Assembly (NCBI GenBank): GCA_009731375.1
Contig: BJOX01000039.1
Span: 332,655 to 386,877 of the forward strand
From: Paulinella micropora
Lineage: Eukaryota; Cercozoa; Imbricatea; Euglyphida
DNA length: 54,223 bases
Direction of reading: 5' to 3'
Part shown: positions 33,629-45,545 of the stretch, one piece after another
Numbering within the stretch: the first letter of the stretch is position 1
Layout: each line of letters begins with the position of its first letter
Made by a program: the position numbers and the translations under genes
Notes under the pieces: generated by a model
What the model saw: the letters and a program-made list of their open reading frames with translations, nothing else
The model's database searches: none
What the model was told of the DNA's origin: nothing

Positions 33629-35677
33629 CTACTTCGATCTCAGTTTGAAAACATGAAAGTCGTACTTCTTACCGTTGTAATGCTTACGTAAACGTTTGAG
33701 TTGTTCGGGAATGATATAGCCTTTAGCTTTGTAGTTGGAGCTTGGCTTGAACTGCATATCCCGATGCACGACCTGATCATTCTCGCTGTCGAGTGTCATC
33801 TTCTTCCAGGAGTTGAGAGGCTTCGTCCATTGGAGATGCGTCGGTCCCTCCGTGATTGTGCCGTCCGGATAGGCAACCGGCTCCACGTATACTGGGCGGT
33901 ACTGCATAGTAGATAGCGAAGTGATGCCGAGCTGGTGAACGCGGAAGTCGTCGCAATCGTCCGTGGGATCTTCATCCATGATCATCCCTAACTTGAGCAA
34001 GCCATCGTCGATGAAGGCTATCACCTCACCAACAACGTAGTCCTTCTGGTCGTCATTGTGTGCCTGATCCTGGACCGGGTCGATGGCCTGAGCCAGATCG
34101 GTTGGGGCCGTGTAGGGGCTGATGTGTGCAATGTCAATTTTGCGTAGGACTTTGTTGGTGTGCTCGTGCCGGAGCCGAAAGGTGTTATTGGACGGCTTGT
34201 CCAATATGATGTACGGGCCGTCGTGTTGAAGGACAGAGGAGGCGGGAATACCTTTGGTTGATTGCTTCGGGCGATAGATGGTGAAACGGTCACCCACCTT
34301 CCAATCGGGTAGTTTGCGTCGCCGTTGCTTGTTCTTCTGTTCGTTGGCGGCCTTGCGCGTGAAGGAGGCGTATTCCTTGATATACGCCGTGACAGCAATC
34401 CGAGCTAAGCGGAGAGTGTCGCGTTGGTCCGATGTCTGGACGGTCGTCGAGCCAGACTTAGTCATTGCGGCGGTTGATCGAGCCGCGCGTTCAGCGATGA
34501 CGTCGGGAGAATCGAAGATATCGATAGATGTACTTGGCTGGCGGGCCATCAGACCTTCAAAAGCGGATACGCCGGTGGCGGTAGAGACGTAAGTGTTCTG
34601 CGATAACGACAGAGCTGGCATGGCTTTGGGCCAAGTCTTCTTGTCTTTGTCTGCGAGTGCCTGGATAGCGCGGCGGAGGCATTGATGCCTGCGTTCTATC
34701 ATGCCTAACTGATGGTGAGAGTATGGCGCGGTGGTGAGCCATTCGATTCCAGCCATGCTGCAGAAGGCCTTGGCAAGATTGCCACGGAAAGATCCATGAT
34801 CGTCAGACAGGATGGCCTCCGGAAAACCGAAAAGGCAAACCCATCGAGCGAGAATGGTCTCAACAGTCTCCTCAGCAGTGGTGGAAACGACTGGAATAAA
34901 CAATAGGTAACCTGCGAACAAATCGACTATAGTTAACACGTACTGTTCGAGTACGCCATCTATGCCTGCATGAACATGATCTATACCTATAGCCTGACCT
35001 GGATGGCTCCAGACTAACGAGTTATAGCGGCCATGATTAAGTGTGAGGCGGGCGTGTGATAGTTGACAAAAGTGGCAATATTTGAGGATAGCCGCAATGT
35101 CGGCGTGCATCTTGTCTTTCCCATCGGGTCCGAACCATGTGTATCGCTGATGGATGTATGGGGCAAGGGTGGGGACCTTTGCGTGATTCTGGATCAAGTG
35201 AGCATGGGAGGCAAGCTTGCGTATGAGGGGATTGGGAACATATATACGGCGGGAGCGGTCGGGCATGATATGTACCGCTAGCCCTCCCTTGAAAAAGAGA
35301 AGAGTATTACCCTGGCCGATAGATGTAGATCCGTCCCAAAGCGGTTGTAAAAGGGGGTCTTCTTTCTGCGCTGACTGGATATCCGCGCGCGTGACGCGCG
35401 GGGCATGTGATGTAGCATACATATTAAGCACAGCATGGCGATCCAATCCAAAGTTATGAACAAGTCACACAAGGTTGTCCTCAAGGAAGACGATCTTGTG
35501 GCATGCTAATACTGTCTCACGAGAGATGGTCTCACCGTCGGGTATGAGGTGTACCATGCCTTGAGGAATAAGTACAGCAAAAGGCTTGTTGAGAGCAAAA
35601 AGTTGACGGGCTACTTCCGGAGCACGCTCCGCGGGTGGGATGACTATGGCATAGTCGGGCCTGTAAGGTCTTGATCG
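33629..35677 (-). pseudogene. Gypsy integrase with one in-frame stop
   Basis: The frame is open from 35464 to the stop at 33629 (about 611 codons) and also for about 70 codons before it; a single TGA at 35465-35467 separates the two parts. Numbered from codon 35446, there is a zinc-binding HHCC region (H81/H88 area, C124 and C127 in CHFC), the first catalytic Asp in GIDH (156), Asp215 in SDDHG and Glu251 in GMIERR. The D215-E251 spacing of 35 residues is the classical DD35E. A C-terminal beta-rich DNA-binding part follows (WKVGDRFTIYRPK, GPYIILDK), then about 160 residues without a domain I can name. Integrase inserts element cDNA into the genome. Confidence 0.9.
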
Positions 35678-35724
35678 TTAGTGCACCGCGCAAAATCCGA
35701 CAGTCGTGCTTTTTAAGCGCGCGT

Positions 35725-37390
35725 CTAATTGCGGATGACTACCGTCAATCGCGAGCCAGAAGAGCGTCCACTGGACTGTAACATAGTTGCCGAGATAGTG
35801 TCCAGTAGCTGATTCGTCGCTTCGACTTCCTCGAGGAGAGTGGGTTGACCGGGCGATATACAAGGAACACGAGAGAGGGCATCAGGAAGAGGATTCTGTT
35901 TACCCTGAATGTATTCCACCTTGAAGCGGATAGTTTGAAGGTGGTCTAGGACCCATCCGACAACCATCGGGCTTCTGGCGTGGTATAGCCATATGAGCGG
36001 GCGATGATCCATGACGATAGTCAGCGGATGATCACTAGCATCAATATAGTAACGGGATTGCTGAACTCCGTAATTATACCGTAAGCTTCCCGAACATACG
36101 TGACCCACCGAGATTGAGTATCAGTGAATTTAAACGAGAAATAAGAGATGACGGGTGCAGACTTCTCAGGGCCCGAATGTAGACCTCCACCGATGCCAAC
36201 GATGCTTGCGTCTGTTCGAAGGTAGAGTTGTTGCGTCTTGTTGTACTTGGCGAGGATCGGTAGCGTTGTCAGGACACGCTTAAGCTTTGCGAAGCATTTC
36301 TTCTCTTTCTCACGGAAAAAGTTGGGTCCCGTAGGCCGGGCGTTCGTAGACTTGAGTATATCGGAGAGTGGCGCCACCAAGCAAGAGTAGTGAGGAATAT
36401 GCGCCTGAATAAAGTTGGTCATACCGAGTATAGATCGGACCTCGGTGATGTTCTGCGGCTCAGAGATCTCCAGGATCGCGTCGATCTTGCTTGTGTCGGC
36501 GGCGACGCCTTTCTTGCTGCAGACTTTGCCGAGCACGGGAAGTGAGTTGTAGCCAATGCGTAGCTTGTCAGCGGCGAAGTAACAGCCGGCTGCCTCCGCA
36601 GCCTCAATGAGCTTCTCCAGTTGGTCCATGTGAACGTCGAAGTCGTCGTGGGCCAGATGCGCGTCGTTGATGTATGCTGCGGCCGTCTGACCCCAAAAAG
36701 GGAGATTGCCAAAAGACTTGTCGACTGCGCGTTGAAAGTCACCAGGGGCGCGGTGGATACCCTGCGTCATATAGTAGGGAACTAGAAGTCCACGAGGAGT
36801 CCATACGGCGAAGATGTCGCGGCTACCGTCTGTAGGGTCGATCTTCAGGTGCGAAAAACCATCAACCATGTCCAACGCGGAGATATAGTTGTATCCCGCG
36901 AAGAGCTCACGGTGATGATCGGGGTTAGGAAGGCCGGGGACCGGAAGGATGAGCCGGTCGTTAACCGCGCGGTAGTCGAATACCATGCGGATGCCTTTGA
37001 AATGATCCTGCAAGAGGGAGTTAAACTTGCCTACAGGGCACGGTCTAGTAGCCCACTCACAATTAGGAGAGGCAAAACTATATCGGCCAGTAGCGAGCAT
37101 ATCGTCTGCCCACTGGGTCAGGAACTCTCTGACAGCAGGCGTCCAGCTAGGGCAAGGAACCCAAATAGGCTGTGCGCCTGGACGTAGCTTCAAAGAGATA
37201 ACGGTGTGCGTAAAACAGCCAGCCTTTTCATGGAATCGGTCGCTGTAACGCTCTAGAAAATCTTTCGCTATTTTCTTCTGAGGGAGAGTGAGGTTGGAGC
37301 TAATAGTATCCGGGCCGAACTTGGGTTTAGGTGGTTCGGCCTTCTTTTCCTTCTGTTCGTCTAGGTATTGTCGGCATAATGGCCTGTGAT
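35725..37390 (-). pseudogene. Gypsy reverse transcriptase and RNase H, frameshifted
   Basis: RT is in the frame ending at 36021: MVFDYRAVNDR, a catalytic Asp in ALDMVDGF, RAPGDFQRAVD, and AAYINDAHL where the YxDD box should be. The frame extends upstream of 37193 through LPQKKIAKDFLERYSDRF. RNase H begins with LRTDASIVGIGGGL, and then the frame shifts near 36060-36100. The rest (MDHRPLIWLYHA, FKVEYIQGKQNPLPDALSR) is in the frame ending at 35725. The YIND box replaces the first Asp of the catalytic pair by Asn (codon AAC), expected to cripple polymerisation. Confidence 0.9.
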
Positions 37391-37490
37391 GTCATCTGGT
37401 CTGGGAATAGGCCTGTGATGTCATCTGGTCTCTGAAAGCATCAAAACGGGGTCTGGGAATAGGCCTGTGATGTCATCTGGTGTGACGAGT
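37379..37490 (-). repeat. Three copies of a 21-bp unit within the gypsy coding region
   Basis: AGGCCTGTGATGTCATCTGG recurs near 37380, 37409 and 37461, partly with a shared GTCTGGGAAT lead. The duplication lies where the protease-like and RT frames should join and shifts the frame. Confidence 0.85.
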
Positions 37491-37640
37491 AAAATACCTG
37501 GGTCAGAAGTCATGTTCATAGAAAGCCAGTCTAGACCGCAAATCGGGGGATGTTCCCTGTCATGCGGTAACATTAGCTGGGCCACAATATGGGGTTTGAT
37601 AGGATTTGGATACGGCTCCGTGGGTTGTCACTGCGTCCTG
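37490..37640 (-). pseudogene. Protease-like piece before RT (degenerate)
   Basis: The minus-strand frame reads KPHIVAQLMLP, then PPICGLDWLSMN, resembling the C-terminal LG-D-WL signature of retropepsins, followed by DPGILLVTPDDITGLFPD. No intact DTG or DSG is visible upstream: one frame shows SNIGCVTM at about the right distance. The assignment rests on position before RT and one motif. Confidence 0.4.
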
Positions 37641-37827
37641 CACGTCTCCGGCTCATGTTGAGGGGAGTGTGGTCGGAAGCGCAGCTGTCCCGGAGAAGGG
37701 GGCGATTGACATTGTGACACAGCCAATGTTCGAAGCATAAGCATCGAGTGGGATGGTACACGTTTCGTGTTTTGTTGCCGGAGGTGAGTTGCGCGTGGTG
37801 CATACATATTGCTGCGCGTTTCCGGAA

Positions 37828-39545
37828 CTAGTATAGGCTCTGGGGTCGGCTGTAAGCCGGTCGGGGCAGGCTAGGCTCGCTCCGCACGCGTCTCGGACCG
37901 TGCCTTGGCAGTGTGCTTCGGGGTGCATTTCTCCGAGCCGGAATACCCGTAGTCCATCTCTGGACCGGGTTTTCCCAGCCATGGATCATGGCCTGTCGCA
38001 TACGCTGCTGTTGTGCTTGGTGTTGAGAGCGTATGGGCTTGCGTTCACCTTGTGACACAGTCCGAAGGTACCGTCTACCTTGGCGGTCATAGGCTACTTC
38101 ATGATAGTGCCATGTGCGTACCTTATGGGCTTTGCCGCGGCTGCCTCGTCTACTCCGCTCCTTGTTCTTATTCTTATCCTCCGTCTTCTCCTGCTTATCT
38201 GTCGTCCGGCTACCCGATGTTGCGCTCGGGGCAGAAGCAGAGCTGGAGGACGAAGATGAAGAAGAAGATGAGGAAGAGGAGGATGAGGAGCCGTCTTTGT
38301 AGTCGTCGTCGTGACTGCGTCGTCGTCGGTCGGGCTGGCAGCTGGTCTTGGGCTTCTTGAATTTCCGGCGTATCGTCTTGCTGGAACGACCTCTGCCGGT
38401 ATCCGCGTCTTCGTCGGCGGGCGGAGAGTCTTCTCTTTCATCCTTGCCGCTACGTCCTTGACGTTCGTATTCCTCTAGCTCTTCCTCTTCCTCACCTCGC
38501 GCTCTACTATTTTCCAATCGCCGCTGTGATTTCGAATCAGCGGATGTGAGGCCGCGTGGATTCGAGCGGGATGAAATGCGCGGAGAAAAAGAGATGCGGT
38601 CAGACGGAGACCCTTCCTCCAGCTGCTTTCGGGTGGCGCGTGAGGAAGGGATCTGAAATCCCCAGAGGCGTCGCGCCGGCCGAAGAGATCTAGGACCTGT
38701 GATTGTAAATCGTATAGCATGCGCTCCTTCCACGGCTGAAACCGCGGAAGGAAGTGTGTGAGGACCCTGTGAGGGTGCTGAAGACGATGCTGACGATGAT
38801 GACGATAATGAAAAGTATGTCGTCGGTGGTGATGGTGGCAAGTATGTCGATGGTGCCTGCGATAACGATGTGGGGGCAGCCGGTGAAAAGGGCGAAGGGG
38901 TGGGATCCTGCCGAGCTCTGAGTTTCCATCGTAAGCCCGAATTTTTGGAGAGCGTGATGACTGGATAGGTCGTCTCCGGCCTTCCAGTCACCGGAGCAGG
39001 GGCAAGTTGTTCGTTCGTGGAAAACATCTCCGTGTCTTGGGGAAGGATGATGTTGTGGAGCATCGCAAACTCAAGACGGCAATGTGTGTTCCAGGAAGAG
39101 ACTGACTCCCAACCAAGATCAACGGGGACTAGCGGAAGGTTTAGGTAGGCCGCTATATCACGTGAATCCCGGAGGTCTACCCGAGTGCCAAGATAGGTCG
39201 AGGCGAGATCGAGGCGCACGATGTTTGGTATCGTTTCCTTGATATCCATCTCGTCCTGTATGGATGGGACACCATAGGGGTAGCCTTTGGCCCGCAGTGC
39301 CAGATGTCTGCAAGACAAGGTGAATACGTGCTTGGGTGCACTATGACCTGGGTTTCCTCGTAAGCCGGCGTGTTGAGCATATGCTGCAGTGCCCGCACCT
39401 CTGTCTGCACCTGTATGAAAAAGGGGACATTTGCTATGGTTGTATAGTACCACTTCTGGTCGTGTGCCGAAGAAGGCAGATTTCGAAGAAGATAGTCCTG
39501 TACCGGGGCTAAAGTGTCTATACCCCTGGTCCATTGCGCTTCCAT
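37828..39545 (-). CDS. Unrecognised element frame, Ser-rich and basic C-terminal half
   Basis: The longest frame ends at 37828 (568 codons). Its first 100 codons look out of frame, and a parallel frame from 39545 (EAQWTRGIDTLAPVQDYLL, NVPFFIQVQTEVRALQHML) looks more protein-like until about 39290, so a frameshift is likely there. The middle has IPNIVRLDLASTYLGTRVDL and LPLVPVDLGWESVSSW; the rest is Ser/Pro/Arg/Glu-rich with a poly-Ser run. I cannot name a family. It lies inside the gypsy element between the Gag/protease part and RT. Confidence 0.45.
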
Positions 39546-41206
39546 AAATAAGGAAGGTCGATTAACAGGTTCAGCTTTTGCTCTAATATTTCTCGGTCCG
39601 GGCTATCAGTGAAGAGGCGCGCAAGCATGCCTGCATTGGGACTTACATCCCACTGGTCTATCGGGAGGATGGGATGATATTTGTCCGTAGAACAAATTGT
39701 TATGTCCATATTTGCGAAATAGTTCGCCGGCAGATCCGCGAAAAAGGAGAAAGTCGGGCGTGAAAATCCGATAGACCACTTGATATCATGTGGGTGCGTG
39801 CAGTATCTTATGGCAGAATTCGATGGCAATCGAAAAAGATAGTAGAGACATGCAAACCACTGCCATAAGTGCTCGAAGGCAAAATGGTATCGTACGAAAA
39901 TAGAGCAGCCGAGATAGTCTTCATCATGCCGTCCTATGCTCCCCCTTGATCGTACCGGTTCCACCGATACAGTGTCGGACCATGGGAATGGGACTACGTG
40001 GTTCATAATCTGCTGAGACACACTCTGTCCCCCATGTCCCGGGTAGAGTCCTGATAGGTGGCCCATGAAGCCATACGGCCGTTCGTGCGAGTATGATATG
40101 TAGTGCCTGAAAAGCAGGGTATCGGATATCGGGTCTTCCTGGTCCAACCCAGAAGCCAGAATTGAGGCCAATTGAGCCCTGGATCGTCCCCAAACCGGCG
40201 GATGGTGAAACATCGTCAGTGGGGTCCGATTCATAACCATGGCCGGCAATACCAACTTGAGAGGGAGACCGTTCAGCAACCTACTGATATGTTGCGGGGT
40301 ACGGTTCGTTTCGACGTACTGGATGTTGCAGCGGTGAGTTACCGCAGGGTTTTGGACAAAGCGATCGTGATGCGCATCTACTTCGGTGCGTTTTTCGATG
40401 CACATCCAATCGTCCTGGGGGTTGGTTTGTATGGGGGCTGGTCCTTGCAGGCAAGGAACAAAAACGATGCATTCGGACAGGAGGATATCCTCGGGCTGGG
40501 AAAGGCCCGGGTCACGCTCCTGATTGCAGGCGTTCATGGTTTTCATAGTGACACCTACAAAGGCCTGAACGACTTGACAGTCAATCTAACCTGGGCCAAT
40601 ATAAGGCGCGATATATCCCTTGTTGTCGAGGAATATTCGGTCTCTTTGGTTGACTTGTGCCATGATTTCCGGCAACTGGCGTAGGGATATCCGAGCCCAC
40701 GCCTTAGTCTGTTGGGCTCTAGGGGCTACGTATGCTACTGATCTAATCAGCTGGCTCGAGTATAAGCGTATGGCTACGTAACTATGTTGGTGCATGTCCT
40801 CATATCTTGTCAATTGACGGAGCTGTGAGAAGCACCGATCTAGATGTATGTGGCCGCCATGAAGCGGGATTTCATACCCACCGTCCTCGCGGATCTCGTA
40901 CTATCGTGATATTGCCTGGATCGTCAAAAGACGGGTGCTCGTAGATCCCATGGACCCGGATAGGTAATAGTAGCAACGATGGTTGCATTTAATGTGCTGA
41001 CCGAATTGGACGAGATCTTCCCAATAGGGGCGGAGGCGGACAATCGGGTTTTGAATAATGAACAGTGACTTCCTGTCATTATAAACGTCCTTCAAAACCG
41101 CATCTCCTATTTGCGGGACAGCTGGTATGCTCTTGCTCTCACGGTGCATATCTCTCTCGAACTCGACATGTGTGCGGGTAACCATGCGTGGTTCTACTGG
41201 GTGCAT
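39518..41206 (-). CDS. Unrecognised element frames between Gag/protease and RT
   Basis: Three pieces: 40901-41206 (ATG start, HPVEPRMVTRTHVEFERDMH, YWEDLVQFGQHIKCNH), 40586-40813 (SYVAIRLYSSQLIRSVAYV, RISLRQLPEIMAQ), and 39518-40546 (342 codons, including YISYSHERPYGFMGHLSGLY and FEHLWQWFACLYYLFRLP). Composition is like globular protein rather than low-complexity. They probably belong to one longer frame broken by indels. There is no known domain; env-like or extended Gag are guesses that I cannot support. Confidence 0.4.
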
Positions 41207-41314
41207 GATGTTTTCTTCGACCCGGGGTTGATAGACCCGCTCTCCGTGGAGTTGTAGGTCTTCCCTGGTCGAGTTGTCTCATGCCAGTATCCGTTATAGC
41301 GCGGCCTCGGACCG

Positions 41315-42766
41315 CTATGAGCTGAAGGTAGTCAAATTCGAATCTCCTTGTGGGAAGGTTCGAGCTGCGTTAGGGGAGATTGATCCATAGCGGCAGGACA
41401 TGAGAGAAAATCCCAATGATCGCTGTGATCCCTGTGTCCAAAATTGTGGCATTCCTGGTATAGGAGATTGCTGGGCTAAGGGTGGAAGTGATCGTGGCAA
41501 AGAGGACGATGAGCAGCTAGCTTGCGATAGGGGTACAGGCGTAGCGGTTTGGCGCGCCGGTGTCCCTGACGACGATGTCGCCGCCGGGGGCGTGCCATCT
41601 ATCACTATAAGCTCCCTCTCCAACTGAGTCGGTCTTGGAGGAGAAAGTAGTGCGCTAGGAGACGTGACGATCGAGAGAGCGGGCGATGTAACGCTAGAAC
41701 CTGGTTGTGCCTCGGCGTCTGGGAGAGACGGTGACGTGACGTTCGACAAAGCGGGCGAGTAAGCGGGAGTTGTCGGTGAGAAAGTAGGTTCTATGGGAGA
41801 CTCCCTGGGTCCTAACCGGCTAGGCGTATCGGCCGATCCGGGCTTGTGCGCCCACTCGCTAGGAGATGCGGTGGAGGGAGTGGGTGATGGTCCTCCGGGA
41901 GTCACGTGTGAGGCTTGCGTGGCCCGGTGATCTTGCCCCGAGCTCGAAGAACTCGAGCTTGAGCTTGAAGCGGTGGCTCCTTCAAGATCAGCCTGGGCTG
42001 GCGTCGCCGTCTCACTAGGTGATGGTGGTCCCTGAGGAGTCACATCCTCCTCCTCGCGTATTGGGGGAAGACCCGTGATCGGAAAAGCCGAGACCGGTGT
42101 ACGGTCCAGTCGTGCCGCTGTGGTCCGAGATCGTGTCTGTCGCGGTGTGGGGGATGTACGGTCAGTACTGTCCTCCTGCTTCTCCTCCGTCTCGTCTGTC
42201 TTCTCTTCGCTTTCTTCTTTCTGTTCCTGTTCCTCTTCATCATCACTCCCGTCAGTGGTGATCGCCACCAAATGGGAGGAGACTAAAAGGGCATTCCTTA
42301 AGGCCTTGCTTTTAGGCTTCCTCTCGTTATCATCCGAGGGGAGGTCCATCAGCGTGACCACTTGGTGGCAGGGACCAGCCCTTAGGATTGTCCTGCTTCG
42401 CAAAACCTGATTGACAGTCCCGCTGGGCTGTCGGGGCGGGGTTAGGATCTCGAACTCGTCCAAGAGGATTTGTTCGTCCTCCGCCCGTGTCGGCACGGCC
42501 GGCCACTGTTGGCCAGCTGCCATACGGGTGAAAAGGGCATCCGTGGATATGTTGGTCTGCATGATAAGGGCAGTGCCAAGTAGAATATCCGCTCCCGAGG
42601 GAACATGCTGGGAGGTGTAGAGGTAAATCTCATCCCAGCCTCTTGTAGGGAGGACTTGGATGTAGAGACGTATGCCTCTGACCATAGTTATGATCCCTTG
42701 AGCAGTGCGGGCTGTCAGGATGGGCAAATCTCTTTCAGTCAGGCCCATCTTGGAGGAGTGTGTCAA
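41315..42766 (-). pseudogene. Gag-side protease-like domain and Ser/Pro-rich linker
   Basis: The frame overlaps the end of the zinc-knuckle frame, which stops just after DIFVIIDT. This frame takes up with SSKMGLTERDLPIL and later SGADILLGTALIMQ. Together that is the arrangement of a retropepsin (hydrophobic-hydrophobic-D-T-G ... ILG), but the residue after DT falls on the frameshift, and Gly is not present in either frame. From about residue 150 on the sequence is acidic and then Ser/Thr/Pro-rich, disordered by composition. Confidence 0.5.
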
Positions 42767-43586
42767 TTATGACAAAGATGTCGATAGCCTTATCGGCGGT
42801 CTGATCCAGTCCGGCAATAGCCAGGACCCGTCCTTGAAGGACATTTGCCTTACGAGGTCGTACGGGAGCGACATAACGGCATTCAAGAGCCGTGTCAGTC
42901 CCGTCGTCTAATATATTATGGGTGCTTACCTGGCTAGGGTCGTCTACCGTCGCTTGAGCCGCCATCACCGCCGCCATAGGGGCATCCTTGCGTTCCTTGC
43001 GGTATTTTCCGCGTCGATCCTTCTGTCCGGGGCCAGCGCGTTGCTTCCCGGCCCGCGGGGGGCACCAATGCGAGTTGAGCCCCTTCTCCAGATCGCGCGT
43101 GCGTGTCCTACAAACTTCGAGTGTATGATTTGGTTTGTCGACCTTGTTGAAGTGTTGACAGTAGGCGCAGGGCTCGAAGCTCTTGTTGTGCGGCGCGCGG
43201 TTCTCCTTGGCAGGGTCCTTCGTCCACTGGGCCGGCTTGGCGATCTTGATCGCGTTGGCCCCAGAAAAGCGTGCAGTCTTGGCTGTACGCCCGCCGGACG
43301 AACTCGAAGGGGCAGAGCCCTTGCGTTGGTCCGGGCCCGGGCCAGACTTCGACTTGTTCTGCTGATGGGACGTCGGAGCTTGCCTCACCACGACCTGCAG
43401 CTGACTACCCGAGGGGATGTCACGGGGCCATCTGGTTCTTGGCTTCCTCGTGCTCTCCCTGGCCCTCTCCTTACGAGGGGGGCGCCGGCCGTGGTCGGAT
43501 TCCTGTGCCGTCAGGATCATCTTGGGGTCCCAATCCGTCAAGGTACGCGGGTTAGCCTTGAGGATGAGGTACCTCATCTCTTCCAA
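42735..43586 (-). pseudogene. Gag C-terminal part with zinc-knuckle-like motif
   Basis: Basic, Pro/Ser-rich sequence is followed by CAYCQHFNKVDKPNHTLEVC, a C-x2-C-x10-H-x4-C arrangement. This is longer between the second Cys and His than the classical CX2CX4HX4C knuckle, but in the expected nucleocapsid position. Another Cys (SHWC) follows. The frame begins out of phase with the upstream Gag frame, which overlaps it by 35 nt, so a frameshift near 43570 is likely. Confidence 0.6.
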
Positions 43587-45545
43587 AGTGCGTGTCGGCG
43601 CAATGCCGCTTCTTCCTTTCTATCTGCAGGGCCTCTATGTGCTGTATCTCCATCGGGGAGACACATCGCCGGGCTACCTCATACTTATGGGATTCCTCGG
43701 CCACTAGGCCTTCGTTCTGCAGCTGCCTGAAGAGCTTCTGTAAACGCGTGATATAATTGGCCAAGTTCTCTTTCGGCCGTCCCTTCATGTCATTCCTGTA
43801 ACTTGGGCCGAAAGGCTTGGTAACGTCGTAGACGATATCGATTTTCCATCGTGAGTCTACTCGGTAGTCCAGCCAGATCCATGGCAAGAGCTGCAGAGAC
43901 TTCATGTAGGAGTCCTTGGAAGAGGTTCTTGCCGACCACGCGTTGAGGAAGATCTCGGCCTCAGACTGGGTCATAAAAAGGGAAAGATTGGAAAGAAATA
44001 GGCGCAAGGTGTATCCTAATGATACGTGGTCGAACTTAAGCTTTTTGATCTCCCGCATGCGGCGTTGGTTCCGTTCGGTAACAGAATCAAATGGCGCAAC
44101 CATCATAAGGACGGTGCTGCCACGAAAGCGTATACCATTCCGGGTACGTGACGGCTCGGAACTACTCGATGAGGGCTGCTCGCCACTACTAGAGGATGCA
44201 CTAGTTGTCGCTCTGCTCCCAGACGGGTTGTCCTCCTCCGCTTCGATCGTCGGGGCAGCTGGGCTGGCTAGAGCCGTTCCGGCTACCTCTGGCGTGACCA
44301 CTGCGGAGGCTGCGGTTTCCGCGACCGCCGTCCCGGTCTCTCCATCTTCGTCGCTCCCACCAGCTGGCGGGAGCGATTGCCTAACTGTGGAGAAAGTCAC
44401 GATACGTGGAGGGGCAGAACGGGGTCGGCTTGAGGACTGCCCGATTCGGGGGGATAGGGGGAGGCTGTCACCGTCGGCTGGCTCTGACCCTCGCTCTGGA
44501 GAGAAAGATAACAGAGGCCCTTTCGACTCTTCTTCCTCCTCGACTACCCTTCCGTATGGGTAGACAAAAAGCGCGCCGCTGTCTTCGTACCGGGAGTCCG
44601 GGGGGGAGGCGAATGATCCCGGGAAGCTTGGGCTCCGTTGAGAAAACCCCGGGGTCGGGGATGAACCATACCCTGATGCTAGTGGGGAAAATGCCCCGTC
44701 AGCAGTCGGTCTCGGTCGGGAAAACAGAGAACGCTGTGCCTCTGACCCGCCTATGGGGCCCAAACTACTTCCTGAAGGGCGAGAGGGTCGACCTGGGAAG
44801 GCTGTAATGGGGCCACCAAAGCGTTGGGAGCCAGTTGGGGGGAACTTTACCGGGGCGGGGGCAGCCATGAAGCGCGATGACGATGTTGCCGCCGTAGCCG
44901 GAGGCATCGTCGCTGCCGTAGCTGTAGCCGTAGTCGTAGTCGTTGTCGTGGTCGTAGTCGTTGCTCCTGCCAGCGGGGGGCGAGTTGGGCCCATGGTAGG
45001 AGCCGCCGTGGCCGCTGGTGCCGGAATCGTCACGTAGCGTATGGAGCTGGGGACGTTGTCCGGGGACAGAACCCAACCGACCTTTTTCGCAAGGTCGTTG
45101 TACCTACTTATAGCTAGGTCTCTCTCTCCCCTATAAGCGGTCCACTTGTGGAAAGTGGATGGGTCCAACCAATAGTCCACCATCTGCTCAAGGGGCTGCA
45201 TGGGGGGAAAAGGCTCCTCCTTAAGACTGAGAAGGCCGTCCTTTACTGCTTTCGATAAGAGGGGGCAGAGGTCCTTATTAAAGTCATTAGTACGACCTTA
45301 ATGAAGTGGGCGCGACTGATTCCGTCCGTCTGGGGCGAGAGCTTCTTGGCCGAGCCGTCCTTGAGGGCCTTCCTGTAGGTGTCTATGAAGGGGACCTTGA
45401 GGTTGGTGCGCAGCGTACGAGAGATGTTGAGGCATTCCTCTCGGTGATAGACTTCCTGACTGACCAGGTCGTAATTGGGGCGAGGAAATGAGGCTGGAAG
45501 GCTCATTTCGTCACACCTGAACGTAGAAGACCCACGATGTAGCAA
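43552..45545 (-). pseudogene. Gag (capsid-like), frameshifted near 45300
   Basis: The main frame has an ATG at 45201 and ends at 43552 (549 codons), but similar protein-like sequence upstream is split over two frames (45243-45545 and the frame leading into 45201). The C-terminal 190 residues are helix-rich and end in KENLANYITRLQKLFRQLQNEG, a pattern of retrotransposon capsid (helical, Leu/Gln-rich). The middle is Thr/Ala/Ser/Pro-rich. Gag would form the particle that packages element RNA. Confidence 0.65.

Noticed and set aside
37379-37490. CRISPR-like array
   Set aside because: Three 21-bp direct repeats with unequal short spacers lie within a retroelement coding region of a eukaryote.
40172-40684. 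Plus-strand 170-codon frame
   Set aside because: It overlaps element frames on the minus strand and shows no domain. The strand of the element argues against it, though the minus-strand product is also unknown.
42918-43730. Plus-strand 270-codon frame
   Set aside because: It is antisense to the Gag zinc-knuckle frame in GC-rich sequence; the minus strand carries the recognisable motifs.
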